Assembly: GCA_017853275.1 (NCBI GenBank)
Contig: JAFMJV010000007.1
Coordinates: 27,127 to 91,126 of the forward strand
Reading direction: 5' to 3'
Length of the DNA: 64,000 bases
Source of the DNA: Chloroflexota bacterium
Lineage (GTDB): Bacteria > Chloroflexota > Limnocylindria > Limnocylindrales > CSP1-4
The notes beneath the pieces were generated by a model. That model worked only from the letters and a program-made list of their open reading frames with translations. It made no database searches and was not told where the DNA came from. A program made the position numbers and the translations under genes. Position 1 is the first letter of the stretch, and the number at the start of each line of letters is the position of its first letter. Below are positions 9,011-18,657 of the stretch, piece after piece.

Positions 9011-9922
9011 ATGAGCAGGATCCTCACCCGCGACCGCCTCTTCATCCTCGCCTTCCTCGTCCCGATCGTGGTGATCGTGGCGATCCTCGTCTACCTCCCC
9101 GCGGCGGACACGCTCCGGGCGAGCCTGACGAACCAGAACCTGCGCCTCGCGAACAAGCCGATCGAGTGGGTCGGCCTGGAGAACTACGGGCGGCTCCTCG
9201 CGGACGAGGAGTTCCTCGAGGTGACGATGCGGAGCATCCTCCTCGTGGCGATCACCCTCCCGCTCGAGCTCCTCATCGCGTTCGGCGCGGCGCTCCTTCT
9301 CAACGAGCACTTCCCCGGCCGCGGCGCGGTCCGGACGCTCGTCCTCCTCCCCTGGCTCGTCCCCCCGGTCGTCAACGGCTTCCTCTGGGGCTGGATCCTC
9401 AACGGGGAGTTCGGGGCGCTGAACGGTCTCCTGTGGCAGCTGGGGATCATCGGCGACTACCAGTACTGGCTCGCGGAGCCCTCCACCCAGATGCTGTGGG
9501 TCGCCGTGGTCCAGACCTGGACGCGCTTCGCCTTCCCCACGATCATCCTCCTCGCCGGCCTCCAGGGGATCCCGTGGGACCTCTATGACGCGGCCAAGGT
9601 GGACGGTGCGGGCGCCTGGCGCCGCCTCTGGAGCCTGACGATCCCGATGCTCCGCCCCTCGATCGCGATCGCGCTCGTGGTGGAGGCGATCGCCTCCTTC
9701 CAGATCTTCGATGTCGTCTGGACGCTCACCTCCGGGGCGTCGGCGGGCGGCGCGATCAACCCCTTCACGAAGACCCTGATGATCTGGAACTACGAGCTCG
9801 TCTTCCGCGACCTGCGGATCGGGCTCGGCGCGGCGCTCTCGTGGATCGTGCTCGCGATGTCGCTCGTCATCGGGCTCGTCTTCATCGCCCGGATCTACAA
9901 CCAGGGCGTGCGGGACAAGTGA
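9011..9922 (+). CDS. Carbohydrate ABC transporter permease (MalF-like)
   Basis: Six TM segments and EAA loop (YDAAKVDGAGAWRRLWSLTIPMLRP). Confidence 0.88.
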   Translation: MSRILTRDRLFILAFLVPIVVIVAILVYLPAADTLRASLTNQNLRLANKPIEWVGLENYGRLLADEEFLEVTMRSILLVAITLPLELLIAFGAALLLNEHFPGRGAVRTLVLLPWLVPPVVNGFLWGWILNGEFGALNGLLWQLGIIGDYQYWLAEPSTQMLWVAVVQTWTRFAFPTIILLAGLQGIPWDLYDAAKVDGAGAWRRLWSLTIPMLRPSIAIALVVEAIASFQIFDVVWTLTSGASAGGAINPFTKTLMIWNYELVFRDLRIGLGAALSWIVLAMSLVIGLVFIARIYNQGVRDK

Positions 9923-9923
9923 G

Positions 9924-10802
9924 ATGACCCTCCGCCGGCGGCGCCTCCGCCTCCTCCTCATCTACCTCGCCTGCGCCGTCCTCCTCTTCTGGGCGCTCGC
10001 ACCGATCTACTGGGTCGTGGTCTCGAGCATCTCCACGCGGACCGAGCTCTACGCTGCGCCGCAGAAGATCTGGTTCCCGTCGGCGCCCACGCTGGAGAAC
10101 TACCTCGCGCTCTTCGGCGGCGGGGACGGCTACCGAGGCGCGAACGCCACGCCCACCGCGAACCTCATGCTCACCGGGCTCCGCAACAGCATCCTCACGA
10201 GCGTGAGCGCGGCGGCCCTCGTCACGCTCCTGTGCACGGGGGCGGGATACGTCTTCGCGCGGATGCGCTTCCGGGGGAAGGGGATCTCCTTCCTCTTCAT
10301 CATGCTCCTCATGCCGCTCCCGCTCTGGGTCGCGCTCATCGCCCTCTTCTTCATCATGACCCGGGCCGGCCTCGTGGATACGATCCCCGGCCTCGTCATC
10401 CTCTTCACCGTCTTCCAGGTCCCGCTCGCGGTCTGGCTGATGGCGACCTTCGTCCGCGACATCCCGATCGACGTGGAGGAGGCGGGGCTGATGGACGGCG
10501 CCACCCGCTGGCAGATCCTCCGCCACCTCGTGGCGCCGCTCGCGAAACCCGGGATGGTCGCGGTCTTCCTCGTCACCCTTCTCACGACCTGGAACAGCTT
10601 CATGATCCCGCTCATGTTCACGCGGACGGACGCCGCCCAGACGATGACCGTCGTCCTCACCCTCTTCATCGGCCAGTACGAGGTGGCCTGGGAGGCGATG
10701 TCCGCGGCGGCGGTCGTGACGATGCTCCCGCCCTTCATCCTCGCCCTCTTCTTCCAGCGCTACCTCGTCCGCGGGCTGACGCTCGGCGCCGTCAAGGGAT
10801 GA
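9924..10802 (+). CDS. Carbohydrate ABC transporter permease (MalG-like)
   Basis: TM segments and EAA loop (EEAGLMDGATRWQILRHLVAPLAKPG). Confidence 0.88.
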   Translation: MTLRRRRLRLLLIYLACAVLLFWALAPIYWVVVSSISTRTELYAAPQKIWFPSAPTLENYLALFGGGDGYRGANATPTANLMLTGLRNSILTSVSAAALVTLLCTGAGYVFARMRFRGKGISFLFIMLLMPLPLWVALIALFFIMTRAGLVDTIPGLVILFTVFQVPLAVWLMATFVRDIPIDVEEAGLMDGATRWQILRHLVAPLAKPGMVAVFLVTLLTTWNSFMIPLMFTRTDAAQTMTVVLTLFIGQYEVAWEAMSAAAVVTMLPPFILALFFQRYLVRGLTLGAVKG

Positions 10803-12049
10803 GCGCGGCGTCCGCGGCGGGCGACCCGGCAGAGGGGACGATCGCCCGGGACCGGCTCCCGGCGGGCGTCGGCCGCGCGATCGATGCGCGGGTGCGCGCC
10901 GCCATCCCCGTGGTCGCCCCGGCCGTCTCGGTCGCGGTCTTCCGCGATGGGGATCTCGTCCTCGATGCCGCGTGGGGCCATGCGGACCCGGAGACGGGGA
11001 CGCCGGCCACGCCGGAGCTCCGCTTCGACCTCGCCTCGCTCACGAAGCTCCTCACCGCCACGCTCGTCCTGCGCGCCGTGAGCGCGGGGCGGGCAGGGCT
11101 GGACGATCCGCTCGCGCAGGCCGTCCCGGAGCTGATCGGTGCCGGGCCCCGCGGCGTGGACGGAGGCCAGGACCCCTTCGACCTCGTCATCGCACCCGCG
11201 CCCGCCACGCACGCCGGCCTGCGCGTGGACCCCGCGCTCCCCACCGTCCGCCAGGCGCTCGCCCACATCTCCGGGCTCGCCCCGTGGCGCGCACTCTTCC
11301 TCGCCGCCGGTCCTGTCCCGCCCGCGCCCCCGGCACCGGACCCGGTGGGATGTGCGGAGCGCCGCGCCGCGGTCCTTGCCGCGATCGGCGCGGCGCCCTT
11401 CGTGGACCGGCCGGGCGCGGCGATCCGCTACAGCGACCTCGGCTTCATCCTCCTCGGCGAGCTCGTCCGGCGGCGGCTCACGGAGCGCCCGGACGCGGAG
11501 CTCGATGCGCTCCTCGCCGCGCACCTCGCGGGTCCGCTCGGTCTGGCGAGCGTGGGGTACCGGCCGCTCGCCGCGGGCGTCGCGCGGACTCGGATCGCCC
11601 CCACGAGCGTGGATCTCCGCTGGCGCGGGCGGCGCGCCTGGGGCGAGGTGGAGGACGAGAACGCGGCAGGGCTCGGCGGGGTGAGCGGGCACGCGGGGGC
11701 CTTCGCGACCGCACGGGATGTGGCGGCCTTCGGGGAGGCCTGGCGGAGCGGGGATCCGCGCCTCGGGATCGACCCGGGCCTGCGCGCGGATGCGGTCCGC
11801 GTGGTCGCCACGGAGCCCGGGGAGGCGCGAGGGCTCGGCTGGCAGCTGCGGCCCGCGGACGGCTCCGGGATCCTCGGCCCGCTCGGCGCGGACGCCTACG
11901 GCCACACCGGCTTCACGGGGACCGCGCTCGCGGTGGACCCGGGGCGGCGGCTCGTGGTGGCGATCCTCACGAACCGCGTCCACGCGGGCCGCTTCACCCC
12001 CGGGGTGGACGCGCTCCAGCACGACCTCCACGCCCTCCTCGCCGGATGA
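10799..12049 (+). CDS. Serine hydrolase, class C beta-lactamase/PBP4B-like (YfeW/YbbE-type context)
   Basis: SLTK (SxxK), YSDLGF (YxD/N), GHTGFTG (HTG) motifs; ATGA overlap. Confidence 0.8.
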   Translation: MSAASAAGDPAEGTIARDRLPAGVGRAIDARVRAAIPVVAPAVSVAVFRDGDLVLDAAWGHADPETGTPATPELRFDLASLTKLLTATLVLRAVSAGRAGLDDPLAQAVPELIGAGPRGVDGGQDPFDLVIAPAPATHAGLRVDPALPTVRQALAHISGLAPWRALFLAAGPVPPAPPAPDPVGCAERRAAVLAAIGAAPFVDRPGAAIRYSDLGFILLGELVRRRLTERPDAELDALLAAHLAGPLGLASVGYRPLAAGVARTRIAPTSVDLRWRGRRAWGEVEDENAAGLGGVSGHAGAFATARDVAAFGEAWRSGDPRLGIDPGLRADAVRVVATEPGEARGLGWQLRPADGSGILGPLGADAYGHTGFTGTALAVDPGRRLVVAILTNRVHAGRFTPGVDALQHDLHALLAG

Positions 12050-13296
12050 GGCACCCGGGACCCGCCGCGCGGGCGGGGATCGCGCTCCTCCTCCTTGTGC
12101 TCGCCGGGGCCGGCGTGCCGGGCGGGGTCGCCGGCGCCGGCGAGGTGACCCTCCGCCTCCTCTGGCCCGCGTGGACCGCCCAGCCGGGGAACGACCTCCT
12201 CGCCCAGTTCCGGCGCGAGACGGGGATCGCGACCGAGCTCCGCCCCCTCGACCACCAGGGGATCGCGCGCATCGAGGCCGAGCCGGATCCCCCCGTGACG
12301 CTGGAGGCGGATGTCATCCGGCTCGCCTTCCGGCGCCCCCCGACCTGGGTCGCGGACGGGCGGATCCTCCTCCGGCCGCTGGACGATCTCGTGGCGGGCA
12401 CGGACCTCTCCGACCTCGTCCGGGTGGAGACGTGGCGGACGGAGGCCGGGCTCCTTGCGCTCCCCGTGGACGACCAGCCGATCCTCCTCGAGGTGAACGG
12501 CCGGCGGCTGGCGGCAGCCGGGGTGACGGAGGACCCGAAGACCTGGGCGGAGCTCGTGGAGACCGCCCGTGCGCTCCGCGACCGCGGGGTGGACCCCCAC
12601 CCGATCGCGATCGCGCCGGGCGAGTGGAGCTGGGAGCTGATCGCCCGCTCGATGGGCGACCCCTTCATCGGCCCGGAGGGCGAGCCGCTCTTTGCGGCCG
12701 CAGGCTCGCCTGCGCGGCAGGCGCTGGCGACCCTCCTCGCGATGGCGGACGAGGAGCTGATCGACCCGGCGATCGTGGCCCGGGAGCGGAGCCCGCACGC
12801 GACCTTCTGGGACGGCGGCGGGACGATCCACATGGGCTGGCTCGGCTCGCTCGCCGTGGCGAACGGCTCCTATTCCCGGCAAGCCCCGGACGTCCGGCCC
12901 CTCCCGATCCCGGAGACCGGGGCCACCTTCAGCGTCCCGGGCGCGATCGGGATCACCGCCGAGAGCACCGTTCCCGCGGAGGCGTGGCGCTTCCTCACGT
13001 GGGTCGTGAGCGAGGTGCCGCAGCGGGCGCTCTGGGAGCGGACCGGGCTCTTCCCGGCGCGCAGCTCGGTGGCCGCGGCGCTCGGCGCGGAGGGCGCGAT
13101 CGAGGGCTGGGCGGCGATCGCCCCGCAGCTCCCCCACGTCCAGGCGCGCCCGATCCTCCTCCCCTGGTGGGATGCCTTCGAGACGGAGGCGGACGCGCTG
13201 ATCGTGGCCGCGGCGCAGGACGGGACGCCCGCGGACGCGGTGGTGGACGCGCTCGGCCTCCGCTGGGCCGAGCTCCGCGCCACCGCGGGAGGCTGA
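12046..13296 (+). CDS. Second ABC sugar-binding protein, paralogous to 7683..8918
   Basis: Shared segments such as SMGDP...ATLL, ATFWDGGGTIHMGWLGS vs TAFWSGSGTFHQGWQGS, QAPDVR-LP--G. Confidence 0.85.
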   Translation: MRHPGPAARAGIALLLLVLAGAGVPGGVAGAGEVTLRLLWPAWTAQPGNDLLAQFRRETGIATELRPLDHQGIARIEAEPDPPVTLEADVIRLAFRRPPTWVADGRILLRPLDDLVAGTDLSDLVRVETWRTEAGLLALPVDDQPILLEVNGRRLAAAGVTEDPKTWAELVETARALRDRGVDPHPIAIAPGEWSWELIARSMGDPFIGPEGEPLFAAAGSPARQALATLLAMADEELIDPAIVARERSPHATFWDGGGTIHMGWLGSLAVANGSYSRQAPDVRPLPIPETGATFSVPGAIGITAESTVPAEAWRFLTWVVSEVPQRALWERTGLFPARSSVAAALGAEGAIEGWAAIAPQLPHVQARPILLPWWDAFETEADALIVAAAQDGTPADAVVDALGLRWAELRATAGG

Positions 13297-13333
13297 CGGC
13301 CGGACGCCGCCGGCCCCCGGGTCCCGCGCCGCG

Positions 13334-14410
13334 CTATCCGGCGCGCGGCGCGACGATCGCGCGGGTCGCATCCTCCGGCCGGGTGATCCCGCACAGGCCC
13401 ATCGCGTTCCGCAGCTCGTCCGAGAGGAGCGAGATCACCCGGGCGACCCCGGCCTCGCCCCCCACCGCGAGCCCCCAGTGGACGGGGCGGCCCACAAAGA
13501 CCGCGCGCGCACCGAGCGCGAGCGCCTTCAGGACATCCGTCCCCCAGCGCACGCCGCTGTCGAGGTAGATCTCCGCGCGTCCGGCCACCGCATCCGCCAC
13601 GGCGGGGAGCGCCTCGATCGAGCTCATCGCGTGATCCAGCTGCCGCCCACCGTGGTTGGAGACGACGATCGCGGGGTAGCCCTCCGCCGCGGCGATCGCG
13701 GCATCCTCCGGGGTCATCACGCCCTTGAGGACGATCGGAAGGCGGGTGATCCCGCGCAGCCAGTCGAGCGTGCGCCAGGTGAGCCCGGCCTCGATCGCGA
13801 GCCCCTCCGGCCACGGGTCCGGGAAGACGGTCTGCGCCACGCCGTGCGTCTCCCAGTCCCCGTTCCGGTACTCCAGCGGACGCCAGCCGAGGCGGGGCGC
13901 ATCCACGGTGAGGGCGAGGGCGGAGAAGCCGGCCGCCTCCGCCCGCTCCACGATCGCCCGCGTGATCCCCCGGTCGTTCATCCAGTAGAGCTGCATCCAG
14001 CCCGGCGCACCGACGGCGGCGACCTCTTCCGGGGGCGTGCTCGTGGAGGTGGAGAGCATGACGAGCGACCCTGCCGCCCGGGCCGCGCGGGCCGTGGCGA
14101 GCTCACCGTCCGGGTGGGAGAGGCGGTGGAGCGCGGAGGCGCCAAGGAGGATCGGCGTCCGGACCGGCTGCCCGAGGACGGTGGTCCCGAGGTCGATCTC
14201 CCGCACGTCGTGGAGGATCCGGGGACGGAAGAGCCAGCGGGAGAAGCCCTCACGGTTGATCCGCGCACCCTCCCCGGAGCCGGCCCAGCCGTCCAGGTAG
14301 TCCCGGAGCGGAGCGCTCATCCGCTCCCGCGCCGCGCGCTCGATCTCGTCGACGGACCAGAGGCCGGAGACCTCGTCCGGGGAGAGCCAGGGCCCGGTGA
14401 CGTGCGCCAT
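13334..14410 (-). CDS. FMN-dependent alpha-hydroxy-acid oxidising protein (1)
   Basis: VVSNHGGRQLDHAMSSIEALP active-site signature; LDSGVRWGTDVLKALALGARAV FMN site. Confidence 0.88.
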   Translation of the reverse strand: MAHVTGPWLSPDEVSGLWSVDEIERAARERMSAPLRDYLDGWAGSGEGARINREGFSRWLFRPRILHDVREIDLGTTVLGQPVRTPILLGASALHRLSHPDGELATARAARAAGSLVMLSTSTSTPPEEVAAVGAPGWMQLYWMNDRGITRAIVERAEAAGFSALALTVDAPRLGWRPLEYRNGDWETHGVAQTVFPDPWPEGLAIEAGLTWRTLDWLRGITRLPIVLKGVMTPEDAAIAAAEGYPAIVVSNHGGRQLDHAMSSIEALPAVADAVAGRAEIYLDSGVRWGTDVLKALALGARAVFVGRPVHWGLAVGGEAGVARVISLLSDELRNAMGLCGITRPEDATRAIVAPRAG

Positions 14411-14421
14411 CGTCCTCCCCC

Positions 14422-15531
14422 TCAGGCCGGCGCGAGGCTCTCGTCGCCCGCCACGGGACCGGCATCCGGCGCGTGGGGGAGGACGAGGAGGGCTTCCGGA
14501 GGGAAGGCGAGCCGGAGGTGGTCGCCGATCCGCGGCGGTGCCTCGTGGGGGTTGTTGAAGGTATCCAGGGCGACGACCGCGTCCACCCCCTCCACGCGGA
14601 CCCGGATGCGCACGATCGAGCCGAGGAAGGTGACGTCCGACACCGACCCGTCCAGGCGGTTCGCCTCCGACCCGCCATCACCGATGACGATCGCCTCCGG
14701 ACGCAGCGCGACCGTGGCGCTGCTCCCGGACGGCGCCTCCACCGCGGACGCGGCGCGGAGCTCCCGGCCGGCGATCCGGACCCGCCCGGAGGCAGCATCC
14801 GTCACCGTGGCGGGGAGGAGGTTGAGCGTCCCCACGAAGCGCGCCACGAACTCCGTGGCGGGCGCGTTGTAGATCTCGGAGGGCGTCCCGGTCTGCTCGA
14901 TCCGGCCCTGGCTCATGACCACGATCCGGTCCGAGAGGGAGAGCGCCTCCTCCTGGTCGTGGGTGACGTAGACGGTGGTGATCCCCAGCTGGCGCTGGAT
15001 CGCCCGGATCTCCTGGCGCAGGGAGAGGCGGATCTTGGCGTCCAGCGCGGAGAGCGGCTCGTCCAGGAGGAGGACGCGCGGGCGGATCGCGAGCGCGCGC
15101 GCGAGGGCGACGCGCTGCTGCATCCCGCCGGAGAGCTCGTAGGGGTACTTGCCGCCGGACTGGGGGAGGTGGATGAGCTCCAGGAGCTCCGCCACGCGCG
15201 CCTTCCGCTCCGCGGCGGGGACCTTGCGCATCTTCAGGCCGAAGGCGATGTTGTCCGCCACGGACATGTTCGGGAAGAGGGCGTAGGACTGGAAGACCAT
15301 CCCCACGTTCCGCCGGTTCGCGGGCACCCGCCCGATCTCCTCGCCCGCGATCCGGATCGAGCCTGCGTCCGGGAGCTCGAAGCCCGCGATCATCCGGAGG
15401 GTCGTCGTCTTGCCGCAGCCGGACGGCCCGAGGAAGGAGACGAACTCGCCTTCCGCGGCATCCAGGTCGAAGGAATGGACGGCGACGTGATCGCCGAACT
15501 GCTTGCGGATGCCGGAGAGCGACAGGAACAC
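14422..15531 (-). CDS. ABC transporter ATP-binding protein (PotA/FbpC-like)
   Basis: LGPSGCGKTTTLRMIAG, LSGGMQQRVALARAL, LLLDEPLSALDAKIR; C-terminal TOBE; GTG start. Confidence 0.9.
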   Translation of the reverse strand: MFLSLSGIRKQFGDHVAVHSFDLDAAEGEFVSFLGPSGCGKTTTLRMIAGFELPDAGSIRIAGEEIGRVPANRRNVGMVFQSYALFPNMSVADNIAFGLKMRKVPAAERKARVAELLELIHLPQSGGKYPYELSGGMQQRVALARALAIRPRVLLLDEPLSALDAKIRLSLRQEIRAIQRQLGITTVYVTHDQEEALSLSDRIVVMSQGRIEQTGTPSEIYNAPATEFVARFVGTLNLLPATVTDAASGRVRIAGRELRAASAVEAPSGSSATVALRPEAIVIGDGGSEANRLDGSVSDVTFLGSIVRIRVRVEGVDAVVALDTFNNPHEAPPRIGDHLRLAFPPEALLVLPHAPDAGPVAGDESLAPA

Positions 15532-15548
15532 GGGCGATCCTCCCTGGG

Positions 15549-16400
15549 TCACGGGGCACCGGCGGGTTGCGTCCGCCCCCGGTTCGCGCGGCCGATGATG
15601 ACGATCGCGAACATCGCCGCCCACGTGATCGCGAAGCTGATGATCGAGCCCGCGGCGGGCTCGTAGGCCTTGTTCTGGCCGAGGAGCGAGAGGTAGGGGC
15701 CGAAGGTCTTGGTGCCCATGAAGCTCGCGATCGTGTACTCGCCCATGACGATCGCGAGGGTGAGGAAGGCGCCGGAGAGGAGCGCGCCGCGGAGGTTCGG
15801 GAAGATGACCGACCAGAGGACGCGCGGCCAGCCGGCGCCCAGGCTCTGGGCCGCCTCCGTGAGCGTGCGCAGGTCGATCGTGGAGAGCCCGGTATCCACC
15901 GCCCGGTACATGTACGGGAAGGAGAGGACCACGTACGCGCCCACGAGGACCGCCTCCGTCCCGAAGGTGGAGTTGAGGAAGGCGAGCGGTGGCGGTGCGT
16001 AGATCCGGATGAGGCCGAAGACGAGCACGACCGGCGGGATGACGAAGGGCATGAGCGTGATCAGCTCCACCACCGGACGGGCGCGCGGGACCTTGAGCCG
16101 GACCCAGTAGGCGGTGGGGACGAGGAGGAGGAGCGAGACCGCGATCGTGATCAGCGCGATGCGGAACGAGGTGAGGAGGCCGCCCACGAACTTCGGGTCC
16201 TTGAGCACGAGCTCGTAGGCGGCGAGCGAGGGGCGGATGAACTCCCCGGTCACCGGGTCCTTGTAGGCGGCCCGGAGGGAGAACTCGATCGTGGCGATGA
16301 GCGGGATGACGAAGTAGCTCACCCCGAGGAGGAAGATCAGCCACGCCCACGGGGAGCCCCAGCGGCGGCGGCGGCGCGGCGCGGTCACGGCTGCGGTCAC
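15549..16400 (-). CDS. ABC transporter permease (PotC-like)
   Basis: TM segments, EAA loop (EAAQSLGAGWPRVLWSVIFPNLRG); GTGA overlap with the upstream permease. Confidence 0.85.
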   Translation of the reverse strand: MTAAVTAPRRRRRWGSPWAWLIFLLGVSYFVIPLIATIEFSLRAAYKDPVTGEFIRPSLAAYELVLKDPKFVGGLLTSFRIALITIAVSLLLLVPTAYWVRLKVPRARPVVELITLMPFVIPPVVLVFGLIRIYAPPPLAFLNSTFGTEAVLVGAYVVLSFPYMYRAVDTGLSTIDLRTLTEAAQSLGAGWPRVLWSVIFPNLRGALLSGAFLTLAIVMGEYTIASFMGTKTFGPYLSLLGQNKAYEPAAGSIISFAITWAAMFAIVIIGRANRGRTQPAGAP

Positions 16401-17296
16401 GAGCGGAGCCACCGCTCGGAGCGCCGGCGGAGCCAGACGTAGACGAGGATCATCACGCCCATCACGAGGACCATCCCCATCGCCATCGCGTAGCCCAGCC
16501 CCTGGTTCCGGAGGACGTCCCCGCGGATCTGCGCGCCGATGACGACCGGGACGAGCGGGATCGTGCCGCCCGTCAGCTGGAAGGCGGTGGCCTGGGCGCC
16601 GAAGGCGTTGCCGAAGAGGAGGATCGTGGTCCCGAGGAGGGTGGGGAGAAGGATCGGGAAGGCGATGTGGCGCCAGTACTGGCGGCCGGTGGCCCCCATG
16701 TTCTCCGCGGCCTCGCGCCATTCGCGCCGGAGGCCCTCGATCGCCGGGGCGACGATGAGGAGCATGAGCGGGAGCTGGAAGTAGAGGTAGACGAGCGCGA
16801 TCCCGAGCTGCGAGTAGATCGTGAAGCCGGTCGCCTTCAGGCTGACCCCGAAGACGTCCTTGAGGATGAGCGTGATCAGCCCGTTGTTGCCGATCGTGAA
16901 GACGAAGGCGAGCGCGAGCGGCACGCCCGCGAAGTTCGAGGCGACACCGGAGAAGGTGAGGAGGCCGGTGCGGAGCGGGCGGGGGAGCCCGCCGCGGACG
17001 ACCGCCGCCGCGAGGAGGAAGCCGCCGATCCCGCCCCCCACGGCGGAGATGAGGCTGACCGTCACGCTGTTCCAGAAGGCAGCCACGATGTACGGGTCGC
17101 CGAGCCCCGAGTAGTTCTCGAGGGTGGGCTCACCCGTGCTCGTCTGGAAGCTGCCGATGACGAGGAAGGCGATCGGGAGGAGGAGGAAGCCTGCCGAGAA
17201 GAGAAGGAAGGGCAGGAGCCCGAGCCATGCGAGCGGGACGCGCCGAGGCGCCGGGCGGATGCCCGGCGCCTCGGACGTCGCGGACCCTGCGGTCAC
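16397..17296 (-). CDS. ABC transporter permease (PotB-like)
   Basis: TM segments, EAA-like loop (EAAENMGATGRQYWRHIAFPILLP); N-terminus uncertain because the hairpin at 17243-17274 lies in it. Confidence 0.82.
   Translation of the reverse strand: MTAGSATSEAPGIRPAPRRVPLAWLGLLPFLLFSAGFLLLPIAFLVIGSFQTSTGEPTLENYSGLGDPYIVAAFWNSVTVSLISAVGGGIGGFLLAAAVVRGGLPRPLRTGLLTFSGVASNFAGVPLALAFVFTIGNNGLITLILKDVFGVSLKATGFTIYSQLGIALVYLYFQLPLMLLIVAPAIEGLRREWREAAENMGATGRQYWRHIAFPILLPTLLGTTILLFGNAFGAQATAFQLTGGTIPLVPVVIGAQIRGDVLRNQGLGYAMAMGMVLVMGVMILVYVWLRRRSERWLRS
17243..17274 (-). terminator. Perfect 14-bp hairpin at the SBP-permease junction
   Basis: ccgaggcgccgggc-ggat-gcccggcgcctcgg: 14 perfect pairs, 4-nt loop. 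Confidence 0.55.
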
Positions 17297-17330
17297 GACG
17301 CGGTGCGTCTCGCGATGGTGCTACGTCCGA

Positions 17331-18443
17331 TCAGGCGTCCGGGTCGATGACCTCGACGCCGACGACGGTGTCCCAGCTCCCGGTGATGAGGGCCTTGGCG
17401 GCCTCGAGCTGCGCGAGGGTCGGGAAGACGGCGCCGGTGACGTCCGGAAGGGCGTCCATCAGCTCCTGCGGGATGACACCCGCGGCCTTCATCGCCTCGT
17501 AGCGGATCGGGTAGCAGTAGCCCTTCATCCAGATCAGCTGCCCCTCGTCCGAGTAGAGGAACTCCTGCCACAGCTTGGCGGCGTTCGGATGGGGAGCATG
17601 GGCGCTGATCGCCTGGACGTACATGCCGGCGAAGCGGCCGGTCGCCGGGACGACGACGTCGATCTCCGGGTTGCCCATGAGGGCGTCCCGGTTCGCGAGC
17701 GCGTTGTAGTTCCAGCGGATCGTGACCGGGGTCTCACCCTGGGCGATCGTGCCGGGCTTGGCGACGGTGGGGACGAAGTTCCCCGCGTCCACGAGCTGCT
17801 TGAAGAAGTCGAGGCCCGGCTGGGCGTCGTCCAGCGAGCCGCCGTTGGCGAGCGCCGCCGCGTAGACGGTCTGGATCGCCTGGTTGCTGGAGCGCGGGTC
17901 ACCCGCGAGGGCGACCATGCCCGCGTACTCCGGCTTCAGGAGGTCCGCCCAGTCGGCCGGGCTCACCGGGACGAGCGCCTTGTTCACCTCGAAGGTGAGG
18001 ACGCCGTAGTAGTCGCCGTACCAGTAGCCGTCCGGGTCCTTGGCCGTCTCCGGGATGTCGTCCCAGGTGGCGACCTTGTAGGGCTGGATCAGCCCCTCGG
18101 CGATGGCGGCGGGGCCGTAGGCGAGGCCGACGTCGATGACGTCCGGCGCCTGCGGGCCCATGTTGCCGATGTTCGCCTTGATCGCCTCGAGCTCGTCCTG
18201 CGAGCCGGCGTTCGGGTCGAGCTCGTTCACCTCGAGGCCGTACTTGGCCTTGAAGGCGTCGATCATCTCCCGGTAGTTGCACCAGTCGTCCGGCAGGGCG
18301 ATCGTCGTGAGCGTCCCCTCGGCCTGCGCGGCCGCGATGAGCTCGTCCATGGACATCGTGTCCTGGGCTGCTGCCGGGACGCCGGCCGCGATGATCGCGG
18401 CGGCTCCGACGAACGCCAGGGACGCAGAACGGGTTCGACCCAC
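17331..18443 (-). CDS. ABC transporter substrate-binding protein (PotD/Fe3+-type)
   Basis: Signal peptide SASLAFVGAAAIIAAGVPAAAQ; PotD-like sequence (GYWYGDYYGVLTFEVNKALV); GTG start; followed by permeases and ATPase. Confidence 0.85.
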   Translation of the reverse strand: MGRTRSASLAFVGAAAIIAAGVPAAAQDTMSMDELIAAAQAEGTLTTIALPDDWCNYREMIDAFKAKYGLEVNELDPNAGSQDELEAIKANIGNMGPQAPDVIDVGLAYGPAAIAEGLIQPYKVATWDDIPETAKDPDGYWYGDYYGVLTFEVNKALVPVSPADWADLLKPEYAGMVALAGDPRSSNQAIQTVYAAALANGGSLDDAQPGLDFFKQLVDAGNFVPTVAKPGTIAQGETPVTIRWNYNALANRDALMGNPEIDVVVPATGRFAGMYVQAISAHAPHPNAAKLWQEFLYSDEGQLIWMKGYCYPIRYEAMKAAGVIPQELMDALPDVTGAVFPTLAQLEAAKALITGSWDTVVGVEVIDPDA

Positions 18444-18602
18444 GCTGGTCTCCTCAGTTGATCGGCGGCTCGGTCGCGGGGCACTCGCTCCCGGATGGCC
18501 AGCCGTCAGGATAGGAGGCTCGGGGCGGGATGTCATCCCTCTCTTTCCGTTCCGTTAACGGGGTGTCGCAGAGCCCGGGATGGCAGGCAGGCGGGTCGCG
18601 CG

Positions 18603-18608
18603 TAGAAT
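18603..18608 (+). promoter_or_regulatory. -10 element TAGAAT
   Basis: About 50 nt upstream of ATG 18658. Confidence 0.4.
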
Positions 18609-18657
18609 CGCCGGGACGGTCCGCGTCGCGGCCCGCGCCGCCCTGGGGAGCCCACGG

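Noticed and set aside
10799-12049. Antibiotic-resistance beta-lactamase
   Set aside because: Its position inside the anmK-murQ importer operon and the similarity to YfeW/YbbE-type neighbours favour cell-wall recycling over resistance.
18430-18442. T-loop-like gggttcgaccc (also near 32821)
   Set aside because: No cloverleaf can be built around either; both lie in coding sequence (SBP signal peptide, epimerase).
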